The notes: a model not told the origin generated them from the letters alone. Shown: positions 29,872-41,274, counted from the first letter of the stretch. The stretch is 62,000 bases of DNA from Symbiodinium natans (GCA_905221605.1 CAJNDS010001024.1:147501-209500), one strand, 5' to 3'. Translations and numbers: made by a program.

Positions 29872-30037
29872 AAGGGGTTGCATCCTTATGGGCATTTCTC
29901 AAAATAGGGTAATTACCCCATTTATACCCCAAATTGAATAGAAACCCCTCAAAGGGACCCCAAAAAAGGGCACCCCTTTGTCTCACGCCGGGCATCACCA
30001 GATGAAAAAAAGGTACCCCTAAAATCGGAAACCCCTT
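29872..30037. mobile_element. MITE-like element, family B copy 3 (longer)
   Basis: It starts AGGGGTTGCATCC and ends AAATCGGAAACCCCTT. Inside are ACCCCAAATTG, GGGACCCCAAAA and AAGGTACCCCTAAAA, as in the other family-B copies. It is longer by about 60 bases. Confidence 0.55.
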
Positions 30038-30321
30038 ATGAAGGCCTTATTTCCTCCCTCAATTCTCAACCCCTCCTGCCGAGATGCTGGACATCCGGCT
30101 AAGGACGGACTTTGGCGACCTGCAGCTGCTGCCCTGGGACTTCCTCGGCAAGGAACTTGATTCTTCTCCGTCTCTGCTTGCTATTGTATCATATTCTTAC
30201 ACGATTATAGTATTGTATGACTACCTTGTTGCATTTTATTCATGATTATTGGAATCTGAATAAGAGGTTTGAGGTTTTTTTAGTTATTTTTATTTTATTT
30301 GATGGGCTTTAGGACCTGTGC

Positions 30322-30445
30322 TTGGGGGGGGGGGGGGGGAAGGGGGGTGGCTCAACCTCAGAAGCCACGTACATCTATATATATATATATATATACATAT
30401 ATGTACATATGTATATATACATATATATATATGTATTACACATAT
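30322..30445. repeat. Poly-G run and (TA)n microsatellite
   Basis: Some fourteen G at 30325-30338 are followed by TATATA/ACATATATG repeats at 30377-30436. Confidence 0.95.
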
Positions 30446-30781
30446 TTGCCAAGTGTCGGCGATGTCAGCCCGGCAAAGGGCTCAGCCTGCAGGGCACGCC
30501 CTCTCGTACTACAGGCTCAGTGTGCTAAGCACCACCTGTTGACCACAAGTGAAAATTTAGTGGCCTGCAATTCGCTGGACTTCCTGTGATACATTATTCC
30601 ACAACTTCCGCAACCGCCCCTCATATCCGCCCATCACACAGACGTAATCATAAGCAACAGGCATCCTTTCAACCCTTCCTCGCGCCTCAACGCGCTGCAC
30701 CATCTGCGGCAGCCAGCCCAAATCCTGCGCCTTTTGCCGTCGCGCACGCGAGGGCTCCGAGGTTCCTGGGTGCTGTATAGC

Positions 30782-30902
30782 CTGGCTGGTTCTTAGTAGG
30801 GAATGAGGGAATTAGGGCCCTATACATACATATATATATGTATAATTACTCTTTCTATAGGGGGCCTTATACCCTCATTCCCTACTAAGAACCAGCCAGC
30901 TA
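30782..30902. mobile_element. Long near-perfect inverted repeat (MITE-like, M8)
   Basis: The left arm CTGGCTGGTTCTTAGTAGGG continuing AATGAGGG is exactly mirrored by CCCTCATTCCCTACTAAGAA continuing CCAGCCAG. This gives 28 paired bases, then GGGCCCTATA against TATAGGGGGCC. The loop is TA-rich. A half-copy lies at 9783-9830. The perfect arms suggest recent insertion. Confidence 0.8.
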
Positions 30903-30978
30903 GCTTGTCAGGAATCATTGAAAGGAATGCTTGTGCCTTCTACAGTGAGAGCTTGAAGAACATCATGTTTGAGTCTTT

Positions 30979-31050
30979 GTCCCTTCCTTTCTTGACTCAC
31001 CAACTCAACCTGTTGTCCCTGCCTTTCCTGACTCACCAACTCAACCTGCC
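30979..31050. repeat. 36-bp tandem duplication
   Basis: CCCTTCCTTTCTTGACTCACCAACTCAACCTGTTGT is repeated once with few changes (period 36). It lies in the first bases of the intron after the ARM-like exon at 31058-31150. Confidence 0.85.
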
Positions 31051-31057
31051 CACTCAC

Positions 31058-31150
31058 CGGCCTACAGCCCTGCTTGCCCAAGTGGCCGCAGGTCAGGTTC
31101 TGCAGGGCGAGAAATGCCCACCAAGCGACGTCCGCGTCTTCGGGGTGGGC
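31058..31150 (-). CDS. ARM/HEAT-like repeat exon, both borders clear
   Basis: The exon follows acceptor gtctgtgcag and ends at taggccg|gtgagt, a consensus GT donor. It is 93 bases, 31 codons: AHPEDADVAWWAFLALQNLT, then CGHLGKQGCRP. AHPEDADV.W.AF.AL.NLT is a textbook ARM-like unit of the dinoflagellate type (M.AHP....VQ..GC.AL.NL). This is the best-defined exon of the cluster and shows the design of roughly one repeat per exon. Confidence 0.7.
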
Positions 31151-31439
31151 CTGCACAGACTTTGGCTCACAGTCCCCCTCTTTGATTCAAATCATCGGCC
31201 TTGGATGTTCAAGTTGTGAGTCCCTTGAGCTGCTGCATGGAACGATGCGGCATCCAGGATGCAATGTTCCTGTAAACTCCTTGCAGTTGTAGACTCATTC
31301 TGGACTCCTTCTTCGCCAGCGGCCAGACGCAAGACCCTCTCTCCAACTGCAATTCCCCGTTCGGCCTCCAGTGTGTCAAACACCTGAAATGCACCAGCCC
31401 GTGGCAATACAGTAACACGCGGTCACGTAATCTATCCTA

Positions 31440-31650
31440 GAATTGCAGGTGTCTGCATCTTCGTGGGACTGGTAGACTCGAACACCGCAGGGTGGGAACT
31501 TGGGCCCTTTTTGTGTCTTTTTGCTGCGTAGGCAAAAGCACTTAAGTTCCGAAATGCAGCCCCAAGCCAATACACAAGGACATCCTCAACAACAAGCTCG
31601 AACAAGCGGACAAACAAGCTCCTGGTCTCCCACAAGCCGCCACCTCCTCC
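31440..31650 (-). CDS. Putative exon, helical
   Basis: The frame reads LWETRSLFVRLFELVVEDVL, then VYWLGAAFRNLSAFAYAAKR. Hydrophobic and helical; it might belong to the repeat protein or contain a membrane helix. Borders are not resolved. Confidence 0.4.
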
Positions 31651-32023
31651 CGAACAAAGCGCCCCTTCTGACTGAAAATCGACTTGCCCCAAGACCCTGC
31701 GAGACCGCCTTTCTTGGTGAGAAAAAACCATGAGTGGCTTGAACCTGTGCCCCAAGTCTGGGCGCCAGATCGACGCAGTCAAGCTCCCCAAGCTGTGCGG
31801 CGGCCTGCTCACCTGGTCTGCGGGGGCTTCTTTGGGAGCCTCTCGGGCTGCAGGGTTTTTGATTTGTTGCTACAACTCAGCTGGTCAAACTGGAAAAGAT
31901 TGGCGCCGGGGGGGGAGCATCTATCGATTCGGAGCAACTGTCGACTTTCACATCGGCTCGGGCGAGGCGGCTCTTTTCTGGGTAGAGGGTCTACACAACA
32001 GGTGGCTCAAGTTGTGAGTGACT

Positions 32024-32180
32024 TTAGGATTCCAAGTCGGCAAGCCCCTTTCCCAGGTATACCATCGCGTGCATCAATTTGGCAACCTGTGCCGATGCAA
32101 CCGAGGGACCATCGGAGGAAAGCCGAGAGATGAACATGCAGCCAGCTGTCTGGATGGTGGAAAAGTCCTGGGCGTCAGAA
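32024..32180 (-). CDS. ARM/HEAT-like repeat exon
   Basis: The frame reads DFSTIQTAGCMFISRLSSDG, then PSVASAQVAKLMHAMVYLGK, with a stop at 32024. TIQTAGCMFISRLS matches the consensus VQ..GC.AL..LA and VAKLMHAMVYL the next helix. A donor before the stop is likely. Its position and strand fit the cluster. Confidence 0.5.
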
Positions 32181-35093
32181 GACGTACAAGCGGCACAATG
32201 CCTAATTAAACGAAACCCCGACGACATGAAACCTAAACCTCACCAAGTATACATAGAAACCCTCGTTGGTTGAATAGACTTGTTCCGGAATCCCAGAACG
32301 GGAAGCCCTAAACGAGACTTCCAGGAAGGCATGCACAACACAAGGCCAGGAAAGGGCTCAGCACACCACTCAGCAAGCCCTTGGCCCTTGACTCCCGCTG
32401 ACCCCTGAACCCGACATGCCCAATCCCTGCAGCTCACGTTGCTCTGAAGCGCTGCATCGCCCGTGCCACAGGGGCCGGATTTCCTCGGCGTGCTGGGCTG
32501 CACCTGGGCATGTTTTTTTTTGGCAGCGAGGGGTGCAACGCTTAAGAGGAAACCTTCCAAACGAAGAAGCGAAGCTGCGCCCAGAACTTGTGAGGGCAGA
32601 AGCGAAGTAAGGGCTCAAAAGACTTGCGCCTGCCCCTGCTAAATTATAGAAATTATAGGGGCAGGTCTGTGCGCTGTCATCTAGCGGTCTGCGCACACGC
32701 ATCAGAACCTAGGCCTGTGTCGGCATTCTTGTTTCAGCCAAGGCGCCGTGCCGCCAAAGTAGCTAACCTTATTGCTGAGTCGATGCGCTGTGGCTGCAAG
32801 ACCGCAAGGTTTGTCCATGCAGATTAGTAAAGCGTACAGTTGATCTCGAGAAGTTGACAATCCCATCAGGGTAACCTGTATGGATGTGAAATCCCTCCTG
32901 TGCGGCAGGGCTCAGTTCAGCTGCTCATTTCATGCACGTCTGGCTCACACGGCATGAGGGTGCCCCGCAGCCAACAAGCCAACAAGTGGTGTGGCTCCTG
33001 AAACGTTATCCTCTTCCTTTCTCCTGCTCAGCATCGGCGTTGTGCCATCCGGTTAAACAAATGAGCATGATTCGGGCTTGGACAAATTCTTTGAAGTCTC
33101 AAAGCAGCGCACTCAATCTATGTGGCTGAGTGCTGAAGTCCTCATTCCCCTTTGCCGTCCTCTTCCGTCGTTTTGGTTGAGGCAACAAGATTCCAACGAA
33201 GGGAGCGTTATCTGTAGCACGGCGATGGCAATCTCTGTTTGTTTCGTACATGGTTCAGCTGACCTACTGTTCTGACCTGCTGTCTTGTTGTTCGTCTGTG
33301 CTCAATCCTTTCGTAAAATTAAACGAGATGAAGAGGCCAGGCAGCAAAGAGATCGCCAAGGCAGCCACGCTGGAGGTTTTCACTGCGTCCAGGGCCTTTG
33401 GAGCCAGTTTGGAGAGAGCAGGAGGCGGTTTCTTTGCACTTGAGAAGCTATGGCTCCACTTTCGGGTCTAAGGATCCCTTCCGGCGACTTTGTGCAGGGG
33501 CAAACTTCTTCAAAGCTGCAATCAAATTCGCAGCATCTAGTCGGCAATCGAATCCGATCAGGGATGCCACTGGGCACAGTTCAAACTTGCTGAAACGCCC
33601 GCATGCTCTTGGTTCAGGATGCTCCAGCTTTCTGAGTGTCACATCTAACAGCCAAAACCTAGGCATAGCACGTGTAGGTAACGTGCCTGTTCAGAAAAGG
33701 CCAAGTCCCAAGCCCTGTTCAACGTACTTGTGCGAGGGCGCCACTACATGTAAAAAGGCAGATCGGAATCAGCATAGTAAAACAAGAGAACTGTTGCTAG
33801 GTTGCCCCTACCCTGCCCCGAGTCCTGGAGCAGGGCCGGCACGCCACGAAGGGCAGTGAGCCGTGTCGCGATGTCAGTGCTGCGCCGCGCGATGGCTCGT
33901 AGAAGCGTCCTTGACCAGCCGACAAGGCCGCGGGTGCTCTCACAAGATTTTCTCCTGTAGATGTACCCAATGGGCAGATCTTGCATATCCATGTCCAGGA
34001 AGCGCTTAGCTATGCTTGAAGATGTCTTGAGACTTCTGCATTCTCTGCCCCCTTCATGCCCCCACTGGTGCCTCGTTGCGTCAGTGGGGGGCTCGCCAGT
34101 GAAGGCCACGACTTGCTCTGCAATACCTTTTTTTGGAAAATATTGTTTAGTTGTTATTGTTGAGAATCTGATTCGCGCAGTGTACGTGCAACAGGCACCC
34201 GCTACTTGATCTCCACTTGCCCCGACTTGCCGAGGGTTGGGGTGTGTAGGGGTTAGGGTTTGAAGGGTGCGAGAGGGGTGTTCTCATGTCAGATATCCAA
34301 ACAATTCATTAATGACATGAATTGAAAAGAACCGGACCACAAGCGGGGCAGGTGGGGCAAAATCAATTTGCTCCTCCGGACCAACAAGTGGGGCAACGAT
34401 TGCCACGGGCGCTCGCAATGGATTAGTGGATGACAAGCATCAACTGAAGACACTCGTGCCACTGAGATATGCGAGAGAACATGGTTCCTTACAGAATCTT
34501 ACAGCTCCCTTCTCTCCAACTTGCCACATTGCACCGAATGAGGCATAGCTTGGTTCTCATATGAATGGCAGGCAGGAATGCGAAGGCAAGATTGCGGTTC
34601 TGGCACAGCTCATGGTAACATACTTCATATACTCCTGCTCTAATGCCAGGATGCGATCCATCGGCTCTGCTGACTTCTCCTCCAAAGATACTGCAGCTCT
34701 TTGTGGTGATCTATCTTCAATGCAAGAGCTCGGTCAGCAATTCATGATCCCTCCGCCATCAGTGTGTTAACCCTCAAACCCCTCCACACATCCCGGGTTA
34801 GATCTTCGTAAGGGCCGCCTTTTCTGGACACAATTTGTTTGAGGCCTTGGGTCTTTGGAGTCCAATTCCCGGGGAGGGGGGGGGGGAGAGAGCCTTAAAG
34901 GGCTTAGGATCAGGGTTTCGGGTTCGGGGTTTAGGATAGGTGGGTTTTTGGTCTCAGGCTTGGGGGCCACGGTCTGAGCGTTGAGGTCTTGGTGCCCCAT
35001 GCCTCGTCGAAAGTTAACAGGCGAGCCAGCGCCACAGCCGCCACCTCCACTAGCTCCGGCACGTCCTTGGAAGAGGAGGACCAGATGAACCCT
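32181..35093. other. Largely unassigned 2.9 kb
   Basis: Minus-strand frames at 33448-33577 (ASLIGFDCRLDAANLIAALK) and 33790-34000 (GLVGWSRTLLRAIARRSTDI) are weakly protein-like. A C-poor G-run at 34872-34886 and degenerate TTTAGGG units at 34890-34935 were seen. No bounded exon. Confidence 0.35.
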
Positions 35094-35159
35094 CAACTTG
35101 GGGTCATACACCCTATACTACTCAGGTATATAACTTGGGGTCATATACCCTATACTACT
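35094..35159. repeat. Tandem 37-bp direct repeat
   Basis: ACTTGGGGTCATACACCCTA and its continuation TACTACTC recur as ACTTGGGGTCATATACCCTA TACTACTC 37 bases later. The surrounding words (GAGGTATAGGAACC) give weak inverse complementarity, as in the MITE-like elements. Confidence 0.8.
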
Positions 35160-35805
35160 CGAATTCCTATTGAGGTATAGGAACCACAGACCCTTTTGGG
35201 GGTTCATTTCGTCCCCAAAATAGAGTCGGCCGCAGGTTTGATTTCATGCTTTCAGGCATAAGCGCTTCGCAAAGGCATGGCGCCTGACGTATGATGTGTC
35301 GTGAGCAACAACACCAACAGCAGTGAAGCTCACCGGTCTTAAGTTTCGGTCTCTGGTATGCCAGATACCAGGCGCCTTGAATCTGGCAGCTCGAACTTTA
35401 GATTTGCCGCTGTGTGGCTGGAAAGCGGTTGAGGGCCGACACCGCCAGGTCCACACAGATAGGTGGGGATCTCTGCCTTTCGGCGGCCACTTGCTCGGTA
35501 ATTACCACTCGCTGAAACCTGCAAGCTAACCCAGCTGTGGATGAGCTCTTGCATACTGCACAGTAACATGTCGAACTGTACCTAAGTTGTACAACCCGAC
35601 CTCACATGTTCCAAATGCGAACAAAACAGGCTACGGCACCCACAGCCATCAGCGAGAGTGAGATGATGTGTTATGGTAGGGCAAGATATGACTCGTGGCA
35701 TGACGCGACATGATCTGATGTGGTATGTTGGTCGTGAAGTTGACAGGCACCCGGCTTACTGCCTGGCGGCGACCAGTGCTGCGATGAGGTCGAGGCCACG
35801 GATCC

Positions 35806-35956
35806 TCATTGGGCAAGCAGGTCTAGCAGTAGCTTTCCCCAGCATCCCTCCCCAATTCCCGAGCGGGATCCGAGGAGCTGCACGACCAGCGACCGGGGTT
35901 GAGAGGATAGGGACGACAGGACAGCCTGGAGCGCGCCAAATTCAGCTTCTCTGCAT
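35806..35956 (-). CDS. Putative exon, helical
   Basis: The frame reads AEFGALQAVLSSLSSQPRSL, then VVQLLGSRSGIGEGCWGKLL. GALQAVLSSLSSQPRSLVVQ has ARM/HEAT-like spacing. The phase at its start does not fit a direct join to 36020-36168, so an exon between them or another frame is needed. Confidence 0.4.
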
Positions 35957-36019
35957 CGGGATATCTGTCTCGGATGTTGCAAGTAACGCGTCCAGGAGTC
36001 TGTGAGGAGCGCCCTACAC

Positions 36020-36168
36020 ATCTCCGAGGCTACTGCTACTGAGGGCTGAAAGTTGAACAGCTGCGAAAGCCTCTTCGACGTCGCAGTCGGCCAGCGCCGA
36101 TGCATCATTGCCGGCCAAAGCCTCCAGGAGTCTCTGGAGTGTTGAGATATTCACTGAGATCATTCTCT
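36020..36168 (-). CDS. Putative exon, possible N-terminus
   Basis: After acceptor tttctcgcag the frame starts MISVNISTLQRLLEALAGND at 36163 and continues ASALADCDVEEAFAAVQLSA, then LSSSSLGD. It ends at ggagat|gtgtag (GT donor). The 48 codons are clearly protein-like, acidic and helical. Since the frame has an early Met, it may be the first coding exon of a repeat protein, but an internal exon is possible. Confidence 0.52.
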
Positions 36169-36904
36169 CTGCGAGAAAGAATCAGGCTGCTGCCGTGTAT
36201 CCTTCACTAAATTTGCCAAGCAAGAGCCATCACACGCTTCTACTTTGAATGGGAAGGCAAAGGGGCCCTGACCTGCAGACATGCGCAGCCGGACTCCTCA
36301 ACGATGGACTTGTGAGCGAGCGTGAGGGTGTTTGAGCTGTTCGAGGTGTAGGTCAGCGTAGGTGTGTACATGCAATTCCAGAGTATTATGAAGTGCATGC
36401 CTGGCAGGTTTCGAAGGTGGGTTGCAGGCTCGGGGAATAGCATGCTTCAGAGGGTGCATGTGCGCTCCCAGGCTGAAAAATGTCAACCGTGACTCAGCGA
36501 CGGCATCCGCCTTCTGTCCCGCATGGCTCCGCCATTAATCTTCAGTACCACTGCTATGATTCCATGCCTGGCATGTAGGAAACCACCGAAAGGCAATGGT
36601 CCAAGCCCTGCGATTTCCAATGCAAAAGCAAATCTCAGATCAACTTCCCCAGCTCCTGCAAAGCTGGATTCTGTCCGTGCCTGGTGCAGGAGTCGGGAGG
36701 ATGTCCGCTCTGTTTATTGCCCCCGTCTGCTTCGCAACACCACGCCACACCACTGAAGCCTATGCTGTTGCAGCATCAAATAACGCCTATCCGCATCTAT
36801 CCGCCCTCAGCATCTGTGTGAACCGCCCCAACAACTCTGACCAAGCATGGCCTTTGAAGGGCCTCCAAGGCCAAGTTCGGAGCGCCAAGCTCGAGAAGCC
36901 TGGC

Positions 36905-36960
36905 TTGAACGGGGGGGGGGGGGGCGTTTGGGGAGGGGGGGGGGGGGGGGGGAGGGGGGG
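36905..36960 (+). repeat. Poly-G tract
   Basis: More than 40 G residues in runs broken by single A or T. It is a likely G-quadruplex former. No gene was seen in 36.2-36.9 kb; a weak minus-strand frame lies at 36797-37156. Confidence 0.95.
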
Positions 36961-37208
36961 AACAACTTTGGGGTGATTGTTGGTTCCATGAAATCCTGGG
37001 CGCCTGTCTTGCAAGACCTCGGGCGTGTTGCTGACGGGCGTCTCGCGCAAGCAGCACCTGCAGCCAGGGACCCCATACTTGCAAAGCAGCGTCCCCGCCC
37101 GCAAACGCCAAGAATCGCGTGAATCTCCCGATCTCCTGAGCCTTCCAGCGAAGCACACCTGGACCTAATTAGACCTGTTGAATAGTTCCCCGCCATGATC
37201 ACTTCGCT

Positions 37209-37387
37209 ATGCATATATATATATATATGTACACACATACCATTATGTATAACACATCATGTTGCTCAGGTAGCAAGTGCTTTATACACATATGTAGAAT
37301 ATGTACATATATATATATATATATGTTTTTTTCTTTACATGTTATGAGGCCTTTTTTCTTACAACCCCCCCCCCCCCCCCCCCCCTC
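37209..37387. repeat. (TA)n tracts and poly-C run
   Basis: TATATATA at 37211-37228 and 37306-37323 is followed by about 20 C with one T at 37366-37387. Confidence 0.95.
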
Positions 37388-37476
37388 CCCGAAGCCGCAG
37401 CGTGACCAGATCAAGGCCCACCCGCTGGAGCTGCTGGGTGTCCGGAAATTTTTCCATAGCGATCACCAACCTGCGG

Positions 37477-37517
37477 AGGGTTTAGGTTTTAGGGTTTAGG
37501 GTTTAGGGTTTGGGGTT
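37477..37517 (+). repeat. Interstitial telomere-like tract
   Basis: Five TTTAGGG-type units, one as TTTAGGTTTTAGGG. Confidence 0.92.
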
Positions 37518-38351
37518 ACGGTGCTGCGACTCAAAACAGCGCAAGCAGGCAAGGCTCCTGGATCCAGTCTCTGTGGAAGAGGACCGCCACGTGAGACTCC
37601 CCCAACCGAACTAACCATCACACCAACAACCGACACCTCACATGATTGCTGATATGAATAAAGTGTGGTCCTGTTTGCCTTATCCGTCGCCATCACTAGT
37701 TCGGCGACCGTCTGGCCTAACATGGCCTAACTATACAAAGTTGGCTGACCTCGTCCAGCGCTACACTCAACCAGACTTTTCGTCTAAGAACACACCGCAG
37801 CGAACCAGGGAATAGGGCTCGTGTACCACTGCTACATGCGAGACCCAAACTCTTTTAGACGTCTATACCTGATGTAGCTCCGAACTTATTGTAGGGGTAT
37901 TATTGACATTTACGAGACACCTACACACACACAAACACACACAAGCACGCGTGGTTTCTGGCTATGCCTGTCCCCAGCCGATTACGAGGAACGGGTGAAA
38001 ACTGACCGCACCTCTTCAGAAGCTTCTGCATGTCAATTTCCACCAACGCCTGACACAGGTGTTGAAGAAGCTTAGCGGCTTGGACTGGGGTTCTGTCAGT
38101 AGGATGCAATGGCTCCGACCCAAGTCTTGTTTGCCCCCTTGCTATGCGAAATCCTTTGGAGGATTTTGCTGCAAGAGTCTGGTGATGGTCCTAATTTTCC
38201 TGCCATTGGGCACGTAATCTTCTGCGCAAAAGAAATCCAAGGGATGACATCATCCAAAGCTTGGATGTTTTTGCTCTGCAATTACAAGAATTTATAGAGC
38301 GCAGGTGGAATCCTTTTGCCAAGCTATCGTTTCCTCCAACCTAGACGAAGG
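37518..38351. other. No gene assigned
   Basis: Only shadow frames. A short ACACAC-rich stretch occurs at 37918-37945. Confidence 0.4.
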
Positions 38352-38807
38352 CTAATTATGATGGCTGTGCTGCGCAGTCGAAATAGGGTGATCTCTCTTG
38401 CGGCCAAATTTTGGGTCGTGCCTTCGAGATTCCCCGACACTGGAGGCTGATGATTCTCCAAAGTTGTCTGGGCCCCCGACCTGGCTGTGGCCAACCTGCA
38501 TGAGGGTCAGCATGGCCTCTTTGCAGCCGAAGACACATGGCGGCAAAACCCACTGCAAAGCATGGGCCAAGAACCACAAGGCAAAAGGAACTCCAAGCAG
38601 AGCAGTGTGGGGCCTTCCAGGCGCTCTCCTGAAGGGCCCGATGCGAGGGGTGGCCACCCACGGCTGACAGCAGCAACTTTGCCGGGCTTCCGCCTGTACT
38701 GGTCTGCAAGGTCGGATTTCATCCTTCATGCTACCGGCAGCGCGCCACCTTTGTAGCCATCTGCCCAGCAATGCGGCAAGCAGCAATGAACCACCTGCTG
38801 CAAGCAA
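38352..38807 (-). CDS. Putative membrane-protein exon
   Basis: A 151-codon minus-strand frame. It has a hydrophobic start (LAAGGSLLLAALLGRWLQRW), a middle hydrophobic segment (LLGVPFALWFLAHALQWVL), then CKEAMLTLMQVGHSQVGG and a polar tail (SASSVGESRRHDPKFG) to the stop at 38352. Two transmembrane helices are possible. All three minus-strand frames are open here, so frame choice is uncertain. It lies downstream of another membrane-type exon at 39181-39425 and may be its C-terminal continuation. Confidence 0.42.
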   Translation of the reverse strand: MLAAGGSLLLAALLGRWLQRWRAAGSMKDEIRPCRPVQAEARQSCCCQPWVATPRIGPFRRAPGRPHTALLGVPFALWFLAHALQWVLPPCVFGCKEAMLTLMQVGHSQVGGPDNFGESSASSVGESRRHDPKFGRKRDHPISTAQHSHHN

Positions 38808-39180
38808 GTCTTAACATGTCTCTGCATGAGAGGGGCTTGAGGAGAATTCGCACTCGGGAGAATTCCAACTTCGCTCTGAGTCTATCCGAAACATCGTTGC
38901 CTAATGCGCCAGTGCCTGCGAGGCAAGCGCAAGCACCGCGGGCACGGCCGTGTGATTGCGCAAAGCCTCACATCTGCACCAGAAAGATCACAGATTATTG
39001 CCGCTGGCAGAAGTTGTTCCCATTCTTGCTGGCAGTATGTGGCAGCGTGAAAACCTCCAACCCCGAATAGTCAGTTTGCCATAGGGCTCCGTAACCATGA
39101 AGCTTCCGGAAGATGATTCTGCGACCCTGTTGTGGTGGCGGTGTCCGGAAATATTGCGACGTTTTCGCCATCTTGGATTC

Positions 39181-39425
39181 CTAACCAAAAACTGCAGCTG
39201 GTGCAGGAAGCCTCGACGCAGCTTCAGGCATCTCAGCCATTAAGGAAGCTTGAAGGACTAGTGCTACGAAGACAGGCAGAGCTTGATTAATTGTTAGCCC
39301 CCAACACAGCAGCAAAACGAATTGCGAGGCAGTCCACACTAACGGCACTCCCAACGCAATCTTTAAGTGCAAGAGCAGATCATGGAAGTACCATGCAACT
39401 CGCTCAAACAATTGGTGGGTCGGGC
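39181..39425 (-). CDS. Membrane-protein exon
   Basis: After acceptor aatcgcag the frame reads CPTHQLFERVAWYFHDLLLH, then LKIALGVPLVWTASQFVLLL and CWGLTINQALPVFVALVLQA. It contains two strongly hydrophobic helices separated by a short polar turn, then AEMPEAASRLPAPA. It is almost certainly coding for a multi-pass membrane protein. The family is not recognised. Confidence 0.55.
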
Positions 39426-39529
39426 ACTGCGATTCCCAGCTGCCTTAGATGCCGCTGCCGCCGAGCGAGCATGCCCATCCTTGATGATTGCGAAGCGCAC
39501 AACTTCCATCCAACTGGGGCGCCTACCCT

Positions 39530-39960
39530 AAATCCTAAGCCCTGAACCCTAAAGCCCGGTTTGGGGCTTGTGCAGGGGATTTGTGGTTTTGGGCGTATAT
39601 ACAGTTAAGGGGGTTACTTAAGGTTTGGGGCTTAGAGAACTCGAGACTTGGCTTAAACCCTAAAACCTCCGACACACAGGCACCCCAATTGCTCAACCCC
39701 TAGAAGCCCACGGTGTAGGTTTAGGGGGCATAGGGCCGCGGGTTGCGGGTTCAGGGTTCAGGGTTTAAGGTAAAAGTCCCGGGTTGAACCTCCCACGTCC
39801 CACATGACCAAGCCACCTAAAGCGCCCAGCATACAGCTGGATCCTAAACCCCACAAGCCGTAAAGATCTCCAGGCTTACCACTTCGGCACCTCTGCGAAC
39901 TCCGAGCTGTTTGGGGTAGTTTAGAGTTTCGGGTCTGGGGCTTAGGGTGGGTTAGGGTTT
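39530..39960. repeat. Several degenerate telomere-like tracts
   Basis: TTTAGGG/CCCTAAA variants occur on both strands at 39530-39560, 39655-39668, 39718-39775 and 39915-39960. Changed units such as GTTCAGG and GTTTCGGG are frequent. Confidence 0.7.
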
Positions 39961-40450
39961 CACATCCTTTTGGGGTGAGGCCTGGAGGGTTCGTGCTGCG
40001 TGCTCGGATGCTCTTAGGATGGCGAAGGTCCAAAAAGCACAGCATGTGGCAGTTGCTTACTCTTTGCCAAAGGGGCCGAAGCTTCGGCGCCGGCAAGGTG
40101 CCCCCAGAGAAGAGACAAAGCCAGCTCCTGGAAGGAACTTTTAGTTGCTGGAGTGCAACTTGGAAAGCGCACTGGTGAGAACGCACTTGACATCGACTCG
40201 GCACTCAATTGAGGAGGTGGCAGCACGCCAGGCTAAATGTCAAAGTCCCCTGCCTAAAACGAACCGAAAGGATGATTCTTGCTGCTCCAGCGTCACATAT
40301 GGAGCTTGGTGTGGACAAACGTATTTCTATCTATGTCTCTAGATCAGTGCACCAGTCATGCTCCCGACAGTCCCGAAGACATAAAATCTCCCGGGGGCTG
40401 TGCGGCACACAGAGACACCCAACAAGTCGCGGGTAGCCTCTAAGCTTCTA

Positions 40451-40592
40451 AGAATAATTCACCATACCCCCAAACCCATACCCCTTGACCTACAAAAGGA
40501 GGTTCTAAGGGAGTCCTAAGGGAGGATTTTACATTTTACCATACCCCTACTTTCTTTTAAGGGTATGGGTCGAGGGGATATGCTGAATCTTT
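40451..40592. mobile_element. MITE-like inverted-repeat element (M9)
   Basis: ATTCACCATACCCCCAAACC followed by CATACCCCTTGACC on the left is opposed by AAGGGTATGGGTCGAGGGG and ATATGCTGAATC on the right. The interior has GGAGTCCTAAGGGAGG. Only this copy was seen. No coding capacity. Confidence 0.6.
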
Positions 40593-40839
40593 CTTTCAGA
40601 AAGCTGCATCTTCCTGGATGTTCGGGATGCCCGCGTGGGACTCCAGAAGCTGAAGCAAGATCGCGGCATCACACTCGGTGGGTGTGAGGGGCGGATCCCT
40701 CATCGACTCAGCATCCTGGACTTAAAGGGACGCGGTAGGTCATCGAAATCATACTTAGGGCGGCTCAGCTTGCCGTACTCTTTAGAGGGATGTCCTAGCC
40801 CGCAACGCAGAAGCGAGGAGAACGAGGGACACATGACCC

Positions 40840-41049
40840 TCACTTGCCTGTTCTAGACATTGGCAGCTGCTGTCCCTTCGATTGAAGCATCCTGAAACTC
40901 AAGCCCAAGCTGCAAAAGCTCGACCATTGTTGCTTGACAACCGTGCAGTCCTCCCCACTCTTCTCTGAATCCGTCACAGGGGTGGCAAGGCACAGCAAGG
41001 CGGCCAGTGAAGTTGTGAGGACTGTGATCGTTTCAACCTCAGATCGCAT
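40840..41049 (-). CDS. Putative ARM/HEAT-like exon
   Basis: The frame reads MRSEVETITVLTTSLAALLC, then LATPVTDSEKSGEDCTVVKQ. VETITVLTTSLAALLCLA resembles the VQ...C.AL.NLA helix. It follows the clear ARM exon at 41212-41274 on the same strand. Borders are unresolved. Confidence 0.42.
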   Translation of the reverse strand: MRSEVETITVLTTSLAALLCLATPVTDSEKSGEDCTVVKQQWSSFCSLGLSFRMLQSKGQQLPMSRTGK

Positions 41050-41211
41050 CTTTCGCCAACCCCATTGGCTAGTTTCAGGTGAGCTATTCTTCTATTTGCT
41101 TAAGACCCCCCAACGAATGAACAACAATAGTCCCCACAATTCCCTATATTGCCCTTTCAAGGAAGATTGTCTTGGGGGTTCCAACTTTTTCGGGCCCCAG
41201 TCCCACCAAAC

Positions 41212-41274
41212 TGGTGTCCAGGATGCATGACGTTGTAGTGCAGCGACCAGCACTGGAACAGCTCCCAGGCGTAC
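41212..41274 (-). CDS. ARM/HEAT-like repeat exon
   Basis: After acceptor tgattgcgaag the frame reads VRLGAVPVLVAALQRHASWT and P, then meets gt (cacca|gtttgg). It is 63 bases, 21 codons, phase 0 at both ends. LGAVPVLVAALQRHAS is the first half of an ARM-like unit, closely like GAVPLLVRALQNYP at 25.55 kb. Confidence 0.58.

Noticed and set aside
36596-37238. Overlapping frames around the G-tract at 36.9 kb
   Set aside because: They are kept open by the poly-G/poly-C run (Gly or Pro strings), and the flanks give no consistent exon.
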